This document shows, piece by piece, positions 21,831 through 34,600 of a stretch of DNA of 64,000 nt (position 1 is its first letter; each line of letters begins with the position of its first letter). The translations under genes and the position numbers were made by a program. This DNA comes from Bryopsis sp. KO-2023 (lineage: Eukaryota; Chlorophyta; Ulvophyceae; Bryopsidales; Bryopsidaceae). The notes under the pieces are model-generated. The model searched no databases, was not told the DNA's origin, and worked only from the letters and a program-made list of their open reading frames with translations. Location: contig BSYQ01000006.1 in the NCBI GenBank assembly GCA_030272585.1, positions 2,815,001-2,879,000 of the forward strand, given 5' to 3'.

Positions 21831-22668
21831 AAATATATATATGTATTCGGTGGGTTGGCTGGATAGCGTGATTACTATATAGTCGGAATTTGAATGTTGA
21901 TTATGAGTCCAACTGGGGACCAAACGGAGCGGATTAACTTGGAAAAGAGAGAAAAAAAAGAGAAAAAAAAAAAACGAAGTGGAGGAGCAACAAGAAAGGG
22001 GGGTTGAAGAAAACAGGGCAGAAGAACCCAAAAAGAAAAAAAAAAACACAGAGAGAGTGAGTTTTTTTCTTCCCATGGAAATGGGGGAAAAAATAATACA
22101 AATACACGTATATATATATATTTTTCAAGAATTTCCGATGTCCTGTTTTTGTCTTTTTTTTTTTGTCTTTTGAGTTTGAGTTTGATTTTTTTTGTGGTCT
22201 TTTGTTGGTTGAAAAAAAAAAGAATTTTGTTTTTGCTCAGTTTCTATATAGGGTGAAGCTTTTTGTTTCTTTGGAAAAAACTAAAAAAGAATTATAGAAG
22301 TAGGACCAAAAGAGAAAAAAGAATTGAAAAATGGGTTAGCACCGACTAAAAAAAAGAGAAAAAAAGAGAGAGGGGAAAAAAAAAGAGTTGTGGGAGGAGG
22401 GGGGGAAAAAAGATAAAAAAAAAAGAAAGGGGGGAGAGAGAGAAAAATAAAAGGTAAAAAAAATTAACGACATTTTTTTTTCACGTAATGGGACTACATA
22501 GAAAGAGGAGACAGAATTGGAGGAAAAAACAATTTACACATGTATTCACATTTTTGACACCGAGTAGAGGAGAGAAATCTTAAAAAAGGAAAGCAAAAAA
22601 AAACTTGCGCGAAGTCTCTCTTTTTCTTTCTTATCCTCCCCCCTTATTTCTGATCGCCCCACCCACCC

Positions 22669-22671
<3 letters not shown>

Positions 22672-22702
<31 letters not shown>
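22672..22702. repeat. (TC)n microsatellite
   Basis: About fifteen perfect TC units, followed by poly-T. Confidence 0.9.
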
Positions 22703-22710
<8 letters not shown>

Positions 22711-25700
22711 GATTTTTTTTTGGTGTTTTTATCCCTTTTTATTTCTGAGAAATGGGTAGAAGAAGAGTAGCAGTGAACAGTGTCTTTGATGTTCCAAAGC
22801 CTGGGGCCAGGGACATGGTCGGAAGAAAAAACAAACAAAAGGAAACAAAAAAAAAGAAAAAAAAAGAAATATGCCAATCTACTTATATATATAGAGAGAG
22901 AGACACATACCTGGAAAAGAATTTGTCCCCCCTTTTTAGTTTTCGACATTATTTTTTTTTTTTGCTTTTTTTTAAATACTTTTGTAGGGACTTCAACAGG
23001 GACTTCATTCAAGATAATTATGTATACAGAATGCCGAAAGGAGGGGGGGGGGGAGTAGGGGAACCGGAAGGAAAAAAAAAAAAGAACAATGATGAAAGAA
23101 TTTTTAACACTTGACCTGAAAGGGTTGCATTATGTGGGTAAAGATGGGAACAAAAAGTTAAAAAAAAAAAAAATGCCGGAAGAAAAAAAACCAAAAAGAA
23201 AGTGAGTGGAATGGAGGAAAACGGGGTCTGAAAAAAAATTGGAGGGGAGAAAAATTGGGAAAGGAGGTTGCATCAGGGTTCCAGTGTTTTTGTTTTGATT
23301 TTTTTTTTTTTGGGAAGCCAGAAAAAGGGAGGGAAGGGGGGGGGGTAAAAGTTTTCAAGGTTTTTGTGCGTTGTAATAGTGGAATGTATGAAGAGACGGT
23401 TACATACGTAGGTAAAAATGAGGAGAAAATGTGGGGAAAGGAAAAAAAAACAAAAAAAAAGAGTTAAAAAAAAACAAGAAAGAAGACTCTGTTTTGACAT
23501 CGATTGATCGTTCCCTCGCAAGTTGAGGGTTTGAAAAAAAAAAAGAAAACAAAAAGAAAAAAGAAATCGACACGGTTTTTTTAGTTGTGCGTGTTTTTCA
23601 AGAGGTTGCAAAGGTCGGCGAGCGGAGGGGTCCGCCCAATTTTTTTTTCTTGTTTTTTTGTTGTTTTTTTCCCCCCTTCTACTATGAACTTTGTTATTTT
23701 GGGTGAAGCCACAAGGCAAATAACAAAATCGTTATATACCTTTATTACAAAAAGGGGTAAACGAAAAACGAGGGGGGAGGGGAAAAAAGCGAAAAAAAAA
23801 AAAAAAAAAAGAGAGGGGATTTCATAAGAGAGGTCAAGGGTTTGGAAGTTTGGAGGTGGGTTTTTTTTCCCCATCGTTTGATACATTTTTTTGAGTGTGG
23901 TTTTTAGATCACTGGTTAATTTATATAATTGAGGGTTTTTTTTTCTTCTTTTTTTTTTTTCTTGACGACCCTGATATGATATGCGATAAAAGTGTTGGAA
24001 CGGAGGAGGTGGAAAGTGTGAAAAAAAAGAGTGAGAAGAGGAAATAGGGTTTCTCGGGAAGGGCGGAGGGGGAACGGGGTAATTTCACCTCATCAGCATC
24101 AAACCTTATCTTTTCGATTTGAGTTTTCTTGGTTTTTTTTTTAAATCGTCTTCCAGCTTTTTTTTTGGGGGGGGGGGGGGCTGGTGAAAGTATGTTGCAA
24201 GGGGGAGGAGGTCAAAAAGGGTGTGGGAGAAAAATTGGGTTTTGTTGGTAATCTTTTTTTGGTTTTATCGCATTGGCTGGTGGAGGAGGTAGTAGGGGAA
24301 ATAGGCAGGTGGGGTGGGGGGGTTAAGAAGAAAAAAAACGAAAACAAAATTTGGGGAAAGCAAGAATTAGACCGCTTCGGAGGAAATGGAGGCTTTGAAT
24401 TACATCTTGGAAAATTCTATTATATGGGGTTGGCATTCAGGCCACTACTATGTTTAGAAAATACGCATCTATATATATATCAGCAATATATATATATATA
24501 TGTGTGTGAAACACTCTGCATGGATCCAAGATGCCCCTGGAGTCAATTTATGTTCTTTGGAAATGCATCCGAATATATAACTAGGAAAATATCGACCTTT
24601 GTGTGGGTTGACTTTTCTGTTCTTTTTTTGTTCGGGAAATGGGAAGTAAAATCGGTGGGTGTTATCGAAGCGCCCCCCCCCCAAAAAAAAAAAAAAAATT
24701 GGGGGGGGGGGGGGAGGGGAAGCAGACAGAAAAAAAAGAGCTCTTTTCTTCCTTGAGAATCACTTGAGGTGGATACCATACAGCCGAGCGCAGCGATTCC
24801 TTTTTTTCCTGTGTGTGGTTGGGCTCCGGAAAACCTTAAAAAAAAGAAAAAAGTAGATATTAGCTATTCAGGCGCACGATATGCAAATCATGTATATGCA
24901 GATTACGTATACCTAATAATACAGGTTTGTGTATCTGTATAATGACTTGGTAAAATTTGTCATTTTTTGGACCTAAAATGGGCAATTCATTTTTTTTTTT
25001 AAACTACTTCTTCTTTAAAAGGAGCTTCTTGGTCGACATTTCAGGGGAGTTCAAAAAAGGTTGGTTGGCACGGTCGAGAATTTTTTTACTTCTTCCAGGA
25101 AGGTTGCAAAAAAATTAAATTCTCCATGTGGCTTTGAGTCCTTTCTTTTGCGGAAAAAAAGATATGCCTATGTGGAAAAAAAAAAGAGAAAAAAGGAAAA
25201 GGGACGATATTTCACCCCCCCCTTCGATAAAGTTCAGTGGATTTGATGCGGTTTTATTTTCCTCCCCCCAAATACATCCGGAAATCAATCCATGCATGTA
25301 ATATTTTTCAATTTTTTGTTTTGGTGGCGGAAGGTATTTCGTTGTGCTTTTGTTTTTCTTGAGTAGCATTTGCACTGGGAAATCGGGGTGGAACGCAAAA
25401 AAAAATATTAAGAAAACGCAAAGGTGTTTCTTTTCGTTTTGAGGTCGGCGACTGGAAAGGAAAGACTTTGTTCTACTATGACAAGAGGTTTTGTTTTTTT
25501 TCTTGCTTTGTTTTTTGATGCATTTTCTCAGGGCATAATACGGAAAAACGATACAGGGAAAAAGAAATTTTTATATATATGCAGCTCCTTTGGAATATTT
25601 TGTTTTGTTTTCGTTTGTCGAAAAGGCGAAAAAAAAAGGGGGGGGGGGGGGGGGTAATGGGAAAAGTAATTTGGATGGATAATCGGTTGTCGAAGGAGGG

Positions 25701-26013
25701 TGCGGGGATGGGGGGGCAGGAAGTCGAAAATTCGAGAAGAAAAGATCCACAAAACCGTGTATTTTTGTGTTGGGTATGGTGTTGATGAGGAATGGGTGGG
25801 TTTAATTTTTCTTTGGGAGGGGGAGGGGGGGCATTTTTTTTTCTTTTTCTGTTTTTCGCATATCAGGGGGAAAAAATGGGAAGAGTTTTGAATAGATTTG
25901 TTTTCTCTTTAGCGTAGTAGCTTTTTCTTATTTTGTCAAGACGAGGTGTTTTTTTTTTGTCAGAATTCCGGATGTTAATATTCAAAGACGAGCACAATGC
26001 ACTATTGTGTTTT

Positions 26014-26015
<2 letters not shown>

Positions 26016-26045
<30 letters not shown>
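26016..26045. repeat. (TA)n microsatellite
   Basis: About fifteen TA units followed by a short (GT)n stretch. Confidence 0.9.
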
Positions 26046-26046
<1 letters not shown>

Positions 26047-28647
26047 GAGTGTGTGTGTGTTATACTGTCCCTCCTTTTTACCCAAAAAAAAAGAAAAAAA
26101 AGAAAGAAAGAAAAGAAAAAAAAAAGGGAAAGATAATTTTGTTAAGTTTTTTGAAGGTGAATATACATCTACAGCATAACAAGAAAAAAAAAAGAATTAT
26201 ATATGTACATGGGAGAGGTTGCTAGTTTTTTTTATTATTATTAAAAAAAAAAAATCTTTAAAAAAAAGCCAAATTGGGGAAAGGGAGGAGGGTAAAAAAA
26301 AAAATCTAAAAGTGGGGTTGGGAAAGGGAAAGTCAAGACAAGGAAAAATACAAAGAGAGAAAATGCTCGATTGTGTTTTTTTCCAAGCAATCTGGGAGTA
26401 CAAATGCTTCCCAGACAAGAAAAAAGTTTTTTTAGAACAACTAAAGAATGCAACAACAAAAAAACACACAAAGAATATGCTTTTTTTTTTCTTTTACCGT
26501 TTTGTTCGAATTCTGCTTCATTTGTATTTGGGTAAGGGCTAAATTATTTTCACAACAGTCTCTATATTTGGGAGGGGGGGTAAAACGGGATGGGGAGATT
26601 TTGATAAATACATATATATATATATCGCCACTTGTGGTTTCTGTGTTTTTCCTTAGAAGAAATCAGCAATTTTTTTTCTTGGTTTTCCATTAACAGGGTT
26701 GCTACTTTTTTTTGGTGCAAGGAAATTCCAACCTATGGAATCCTCAGTGGTATTTTTTATTTTTTTATTTGGGGGTGGGGGGGGGGGGGTGGCAGGGAAG
26801 TTGGTCTACCTTGAAAAGAAAATAATATACTACTAGCATTTTGGTTTAATTTTTGCCTGTGTTGGGGATTATTAATTTTTTTTTTCTCGGTTTCTTTTTT
26901 TCGGAAGTGTTTTGGTCTTTTTTTCTTTTGGTGGGTCCTCTTCTTCCAATTTCTATCTAGGAGATTTTTTTTTGAGGCAGAAATTTTATTTTTAATTTTG
27001 GTTCTGATTAAAATTTTTTAAAGAAAATTTGGTCAGAGGGGTAGCAATATGTGGGGGTTTCGGGAGTTTGCAGTCTTTGATGGTGGCGGTGGTGGTGGCA
27101 AGTTTTTCCGGGGGACAGAAAAGGGGAAAAAACAAAAAAGGTGGAAAATTGGTATGGTGAATATGGATGGTTGGTAGTTGTGTGTCTAGCCAAGAATGGC
27201 CCCGCAAGTGGACTATGTATCTCTAGTAGATTTTAAAAACAAAACAACGAAAAATTGTTTTTTTTACAATGCGGTGGTGCACTTCCTTGCACGACCATCT
27301 TCACAAATTTGGCCAAAAAAATGAAGATCGGAGCCACAGTTTTTTAATCCAACATGCACACCTTTTTTGATTGAAAATATGGAGGTTAGTAAGTTGATTG
27401 AACGACACCGGTCTGAATTCAGTGTCTGGAATGCACTGATTTTTATTTTGAATCACCCACCAGTTTGTCGTTTCTCAGCGAATGAACATGAAACTGCTTT
27501 CCTGTTCCATTGCAATGTCTGATTCCCCCCCCCCTTGGACAGATATCTTGTACCAAAATGGTACCGATAGTGTACCGATGGATGGCAGTACCGTACCTTC
27601 CCAGATCTGCCATGAAGCCTAGCCCCAAGACCAGACCTAGACTCGACTATTTCTGATTACAGTGTGGTTGAGCATCTGGGAATTTCTCTGGGCTGGGGAG
27701 TTCGAGGGGGTACAATGCACCAGAAGATATCAGTTCCAGGACATATTGGCAGGATTTCCGTGAAATCATCGATATTCAATATCCTTGCTTCTTAACGTGA
27801 CTGGAAAGCTTGTCCACCTTCCTTTTGGGGAAGGAAATTTATAAAATTTTCTGTATTTGTCCATCTTCTGGCCTCCACTGCCAAGGAACGAGATCTTGCT
27901 ATCTCTCCGTGGCACGGCGCGCGTCCAACGAATCGAATTCACGGGTATCAGATTAATAAAAGGAATGAAAATCGTCCCTGCAGGAGCACCCCTTTCCATA
28001 CCCGTCTAAAACCCGGACAGAAACAGGGTGCGAGGTTTTTTTTCTGATCGATTGGTTGATCTCTCTGTTGTCAAAGCCTTCCATCGATCGCATTGACAAA
28101 GCGGGCGCGCTCGCGCGTGCTTGGGACAAGATGCTACAACGATACGACCAAAAGGCACATCCAGCGAACAAAAACATTGACCTCGCCGCCGCTATTCCCC
28201 GCAGCAGCAACTGAAATTGGTTAAATAAAAAAAAACTTCCACGCTGCTACCACGCTGCGGTTCGAACCTGTTCAGCCGCTGGCTGCGTGGCCCCTGTTGA
28301 ACAATCGATGCTGTCTTCTCTCCGTGCAAGGTTTATACATCCCCCAGGTATGTGCAAGCAAGTTCGCGCGCGCGCAAAAGAAGCGGGGGGGCGGAACACT
28401 CCCAGCCTCGGCCAAACCAACGCTGCGAATCGATTACACGCTATCGAAACGCTTGAACGCGGCACGGGAGGTTTGGTTAAAACGCGCAGCTCGTTTTGTC
28501 GCTGCGCGCTCGCACACAAGGAAGCAAGCAAAGAAGTAGGCGTAGAAACACGCCAAAGTCGTCACCACCTCAGCGTAACAGCAATGACGCCTTCGCGTCG
28601 TCCGTCCATTCGCTCTCCCCGTCCGGCTGGGCCTCTCTGAGTCAGGC

Positions 28648-31600
28648 ATGCGAACCAAACCTGCCGCCATACAAGGATTCTTGTTCGTTCACGTGACATG
28701 GTTCAATCTAAAATACGCCGTCCCCCAGTCGCGCCAGTACTCTTGTTGGGGCGGCACGGCTTCTTTGTACATAGTGCTCAGATTTTCCCTGCAACCCAGA
28801 ACGCAGTTCCTCGAGTCCCAAAAGGTGGAGGCACGTGGCGGAGTAAATATGGGGTGCGACGGGCCCGGCGCCACCCGCGGTCAGCAGGGCAACTGCTCGG
28901 GACCAGGGGGCGTGGTGGTTGAGCAACGGGATAAATATTCGGTGTTCTGCAGCTGGAGAATCGGAGGTTACGCCAAAATTCGACAACGAGCGATATGGAG
29001 CAACTATTTCGAAGTGGGGGGATACGACTGCAGGCTGTTGATCTATCCTGGAGGTGTGTATCGAAAGCGTGCCTCGACCTGTTGGGGTTTTTTCCTGCAA
29101 GTTAGCGAATTTTAGGTGCAAACCTCAGCGGGGGTTCGCTGTTTTGGGTGGGTGGGGGATTTGGGAGGGAGTGAAGTGACGGAAAACGACGAGAAGAGAA
29201 AAAGTTTGCGCGAGTTGCGGAAGTGGCGCGATGTCTTTGTCGGGTTGGAACGTCGTGGTGTCGTATTTTTTTCTTGTCCTTTTCGTTTTTTTCGTTTTTT
29301 TTTTTTTTTGCGAAACGCCGAGGAGTAGTTTTTTTCGATTTGAAAACGAGAGCACCTGCTCCTTTGGGTTATAGGGTAAGAAAAATCGCTTCGTCGGCTC
29401 GACAGAGAGAGTGCCTCTCGCTACCTTCCATTCGTGGTTTTAATTTGCTCCCTCGTTGAGCAACCTTGATAAGCATTTTGCCAGGTAGTGACCCTGCCTG
29501 TTTGTTTTTTTTTCTTTTTCCTTTCCTTTTCTCCCCCCTTTTTTTATTCTTCAATTAAAAATATCGTTCGTTTTGCTCGTCGTTCCCTCCCCCCGACGCT
29601 TTCTGATATCTTTAAAATAAAGAAACGACGGGGTTGTTTGACGACCTCTCCGTTCGATTTCGTATCGGAAAGCGGTGTTCTCCCTTTTTTTTCCCCTTCT
29701 TTTTAAAAAACCCTTTCCTCAACTGTTCTGACAAGTGGGGTGTTTTTTTTTTTCTTCTTTTTCTGCAGGTGACTCTCAGGCGGTGCCTGGCTATGTTTCG
29801 GTGTACCTCCAACTAACGGATCCACGCCATTCGGGAGGAAAATGGGAATGCTTTTCCAGCTATCAACTGTCCATAGTGAACCAAAAAGACATCAGCAAGT
29901 CTATAACACGTGATTCATGGCACCGATACTCCGCCAAAAAGAAATCCCACGGGTGGTGCGATTTCGCCCCGGCTTGCACCATCACGGACGGCAACCAGGG
30001 ATTCGCAATGAACGACACCATCATGATCACGGCAGACATCACGGTGTTGAACGAAACCAGCAAATTCTCGAGGGACGACGACCCCAACCAACTCAGCTCC
30101 TCCTACGTGATGAGCGGCACGTTCAACTGGCGGGTGCACAACTTCTCCCTCTTCATGGACATGATCAAAACTCAAAAAATCATGTCGCCGACGTTCCCCG
30201 CGGGGGATTGCTGCCTGCAGATGAGCGTTTATCAGCTGACGGTGGAGGGCACGGATTATTTGTCGCTGTGCTTGGAGAGCAAGGACCCCGACAAATCGGA
30301 GGTGGGGGAGCGGACGTGCTGGTCTCTTTTCCGGATATCGATGCTCAACCAACAAGCGGGGCAACACAGACACAGGGATTCTTACGGTCGATTCACGGCC
30401 GACAGCGAGTCGGGGGATAACACTAGCCTGGGATGGAATGAATACATGAAAATGTCCGAATTCACGGACGAATCGAATGGATATCTGGTGGACAACACGG
30501 CCGTCTTCCAGGTCACTTACCATGTGCTGATGGAGCAATCCTCATTTTCGAGGCTTTTGGATAGAGCGAACGGGAGCATGCACCTGGCCAAGCGAAAGGG
30601 GAGCAATTTCGGGGGGGATCATTATCAGGGGAAGTTCGTTTGGAAGATAGAAAATTTCACGAGGCTGAAGGAAATGCTGCGGAAAAGAAAGATCACGGGG
30701 CTGTGCATCAAAAGCAGAAGGTTTCAGGTCGGAGGGAAGGACTGCCGACTGATCGTGTATCCACGAGGTGGGCTCCTGTTTTTTTGCTTCCTTTTTTTCT
30801 CAAGAATGAACACATGCCCAATGATGAAATCAGCAGTTGAAACCCCCTTCCCCCCCCAAAACAAACCTCACCCATTTGTTCTAGGATCTACATTGTTGTT
30901 GGTGGTGTGAGGGAAGATTGGGGGGAAATCTTGTTTCCCCCCCCCCCTTTTTTTTGGGGGGGGGGGGAGAGGGGGCTGGGGAAGTAGATATCCAGGCAAT
31001 ATTGCATTTTTCTGTGAGAACCTAGTGATATTTTCCCCATTTTTTTCCCTGGGGAAATCTCAAACACCAATTTAATGAAGGCAGAGAGATAAGCACTGTT
31101 TTTTTGTTTGTTTTCTTTCTTTCTTCCTTTTTTTGTTTTTAGTTCCCACTCAAGAATTTCCTGGCCTGTGTTTCTGTGGCTGACACAACTTCCTTGGAAC
31201 TGAGTTTCACTCTTGAGGGTTTTCCTAGGTTTTTTTTCTTTTCTGGCTGGACCGCTGTTGGGATATATTCTTTTCTCTGTCGTCTAGACTGCTTGGCAAA
31301 ACGATGCTTTTCGCGATGCACCACACCAAGAGGATTTTGGTTGGGCTCCGAAAAGTTTTCGTGTTCTCGAGTGGCTTCCGTGTTGAGTTCATCTCCCTTT
31401 TTTTTTGGTTTTGCAACAGGACAATCGCAGCCCCCCTCCTCGCTGTCCATGTTTTTGGAAGTCACCAAACGGGGAAACGTCGACGAAAACTGGAGCTGTT
31501 TCGTAAGTCATCGCCTTTCCGTCCTGAGCCAAGCGAGCAAATCGGGCGTCGACCGCACTGTGGTGAAAGAGTCCCAGAACCGCTACTCGAAAACCGCGAA

Positions 31601-34600
31601 AGACTGGGGATGGAGGGAGTTCATTTCACTGACGTCGCTGTTCGACCAAGAATTAGGTTTCCTCGTCAGCGACGGGATTAGTTTCCAGGCGGAGGTCCTG
31701 GTGCTGAAAGAATCCTTCGAAAAACGCGATCGGGCCAGCTTGCCGGGGGCTTCGTCGCTCCCTCCCGTCGCAAAAGATAGTTCCACCTCCCCTTCAGGGT
31801 TTCTGTGGCGAATGGACAATTTTGCTGGGTTCAGGGAGGTCATGGAAACCAGAAAGATTTACAGCCAGTACTTCAAAGTGGGGGACTGCTCCCTTCGCAT
31901 AGGCATGTACGACTCCTTTGACATGCTCTGTGTCTATTTGGAGAGCGAAAACTCGGGGACAGACCCGGAAGACAGTTTCTGGGTTCGTTTCAGGATAGCG
32001 GTGATTAACCAAAAATACCCTTCCTTGACGCACTGGAAGGAATCCTCCCTGTGCACCCGCACCTGGTCGAACTCCGTCCTGCAGCTTTTGAAGGTCTCCC
32101 AGCTGATGGACCCCAAAGCTGGCTACCTCCAGAGAGAAGGCATCCAAGTGGCTTGCGAAGTCATGGATTGCAGTTCTTGGTTCGAGTTCGGGGACAGCGA
32201 TTTGACTGTTTGGGAAGAAATCACCTCCACAGAGGATGTGGGCAGCTCCTCCTCCAAGAGGACCGCCCTCACCACTGTGAACGACGTTTCGGATGAGGAA
32301 TCGAGCGAGTACAATTCCAAGTCCGATGTGGAGGAGATGTTTCAGTGCGTGCTTTCGGGTCAACATGGGGAAGACGTGGCGATGCCGGAGCTGGACACCT
32401 CCATGCTCAGAGCGTCTTGCTCGAAATTCGTTGGGGATGCCGGGGCGGTCAGTTCGTTTATCGCTGGCCTCAGACATTGCCTCAACGATCCAGCCAAGGT
32501 ATCCTCAGCGTCACCACTGGTGGTGTCCTAACCAATGTAATAATCCTGGAAGTAACATCTGTTTTTGTTTTTTTTTGGAGGAAAGATCCACTCTCAACAT
32601 ATTTACCACATTGTGACTTCATATGATATATTTTTGATGGAAAAGAGTTTTTCGAAAGGTGCCGTTCAGATGGTGCATTTTCTGTGGAGTAGCAGCAAAA
32701 AACTGGCGGAGGAGGGTTCTTTAAACACGGTTGCAAGTTTTTTGTCGTCAAACGTAGGTGCAAAGATTGGTGATGCCGGCCCAAGGGGGGACCTCATCGA
32801 GCCTTCTGGATTTGCTGCTGAACATCCGAGGCTTGGCCACTCCATTGCTCGACATGCTTTTGGATATAATGGTGGACTGTGCCTTGAGCATCGGTGAGTT
32901 TCAACAAAGAAATCAACACAGCCAGAAAGAAATCAACACAGCTAAGAGAAAACGGATCCCTTCTACCCAGCCGCACTCACTCTAGGGGTCCGCCCATGAG
33001 AAAACCTCAGCAGTGGGAAGCGATGTTGAAATTCTGTGGGTGCCTATGTTTCAGAATCACACTCTCAACCGCAGGTGAGTGAATGTGCCAACTGCACTTC
33101 TGAAAACAAGGACTGTCCAGCGGCCAGCTCCAATAATCCTGAAGAGGACCCTGCTTCACGAGACCCCCCGTCAGGCTCCTCCACGCCGATGGCACATGTC
33201 CCCTCCTTCCTTGGCCCTGCCATGGGCTGTTTGAATGGAATTTCATCCATCCCTGGGTCTGACCGGGACTGCGGTGCTAATGCAGAGAGCCAAGGTGCTC
33301 AGCGTGACGAAATGCCTCACATTTCACCGATGATCAGATTTGGTACTTTTGCTCCTGGTGCGGTGCCTGGATTGGACAACGGCACAAGGTCTCGGAAGGC
33401 GGAGAGTCGAGCATGGCGAGTGCTTGGCAAGCTGGGTTCCAATCAAGTGTTCAGTACGGAGTCCAGTGTCACAGGAGACCCCCCTCCAGCCGGTGGGGGA
33501 ACATTCATGTCGCCTCCTGCTGGTTGCGGTCCATGTCTGGCATCGAGAGATCAGCAAAATGGGGCTCGACAAACTCCGAATCCACCCACGGGGGGTGGTG
33601 AATGTATGAACGTCCCGGCTCGAAAGGAGCAACGTCCGCCTCAGACTGGGAAAAAGGGACGTGGGGGGACCGACACGGTGGTCATGCAACCGCCGGCGGA
33701 TCACCGGGCTCCGGTGCATGCAGAGGTACTGGCGCTGCTGGTCGGGGCTTTGACATCTGCGGATTTCGACCATGATGATGAGGAGTCGGACGAGGGATCT
33801 AATGAAGATGGTGGAGGGGAGGGAACTTCGAGCGTTCCCCCGGCAGCAAGTCCCACTGGCTCCAACTTACAGAAAGTCAGCGTACTGCTGTCCAGTGCAC
33901 CCGTCAGTTTACTACCGGACATCATCATGCTGGTTCCCATGTCGGCGCGACCATCGGAGCACACGGCGGTGGCTGAAATTCTTTTGGGGTGGTTGTCGGA
34001 GGTCGGCAGGAGGAGCCCACATATCGAGCAGCTTGTCCGTCCTGCTGTGTTGTCATCATTGGGCCCGTTGAAGATCAGCGCACCGGTTGCGGATAGGGTC
34101 GTTGAGACTGCCCTGAAGGCACTCCCTGTGTGTCCTCCGGCGGAGGTTCCTGCAGCAGTGATATTGATCTTGAAGCTGTCGAGCGAACACGCTGGTTCGG
34201 GTGGCACCAGCATCCAAGGGGGTGTCAGGGGTGTGCGTGATTTCCTCCGGAACAACGCTTCCGGAGTTTCGGAGGATGTTTTCGTTGCGGTGCAGCTGGC
34301 GGTGATGAGGCATTCCCAGATTTGCGATGCTCTGTTGGTGGACATCATGGAGGAGTGCGAACAGGTCCGCAGGCAAAAGCCAGGGGAGGGTTCGACCTCT
34401 GGAGAGCCGGCACCCACGCCACGAAGCTTGGTGGATACGATGGTTTTGATGGACATGCTGAGATCAGGGGACAAGCGGGAGGAGGTTCAATCGTCCATGG
34501 AGCTCTGCATTTCGGCAGGATTGATTTCCAGTGCAGATGTGTCCACCGTTTTGGACAGACGCAGGATGTATCATAAATTCTGGAGGGACATGGATAGGTT

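Larger units (their letters stand above)
21089..28647. other. 7.5-kb gene-free low-complexity block
   Basis: Dominated by A/G-rich tracts on the + strand, poly-T, poly-G and dinucleotide repeats. The many open frames are Lys/Glu/Gly-rich or Phe/Leu-rich products of these tracts, without splice-site or domain support. From about 27,400 the composition becomes normal, and around 28,050-28,640 it is GC-rich with CGCG motifs, which looks like the promoter and 5' UTR of the next gene. Minus-strand frames at 27443-27628 and 27766-27999 are normal in composition but unrecognised and unsupported. Confidence 0.6.

Noticed and set aside
24184..24756. 190-codon + frame in the low-complexity block
   Set aside because: Lys/Gly-rich product of purine tracts and microsatellites with no domain or splice support.
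28255..28275. GGTTCGAACC as a tRNA T-arm
   Set aside because: Neighbouring bases do not form acceptor, D or anticodon stems.
28250..28640. Arg/Ala-rich + frames as an upstream exon of the MATH gene
   Set aside because: They are GC-rich promoter-type sequence, end in stops and are not needed for the domain start.
29915..30538. Long antisense frame over MATH exon 2
   Set aside because: Shadow of a real exon; no splice signals and no family.
31176..31419. In-frame extension upstream of MATH exon 3
   Set aside because: The acceptor at 31418-31419 gives the conserved YPRG-QSQPP junction; the extension is T-rich intron.
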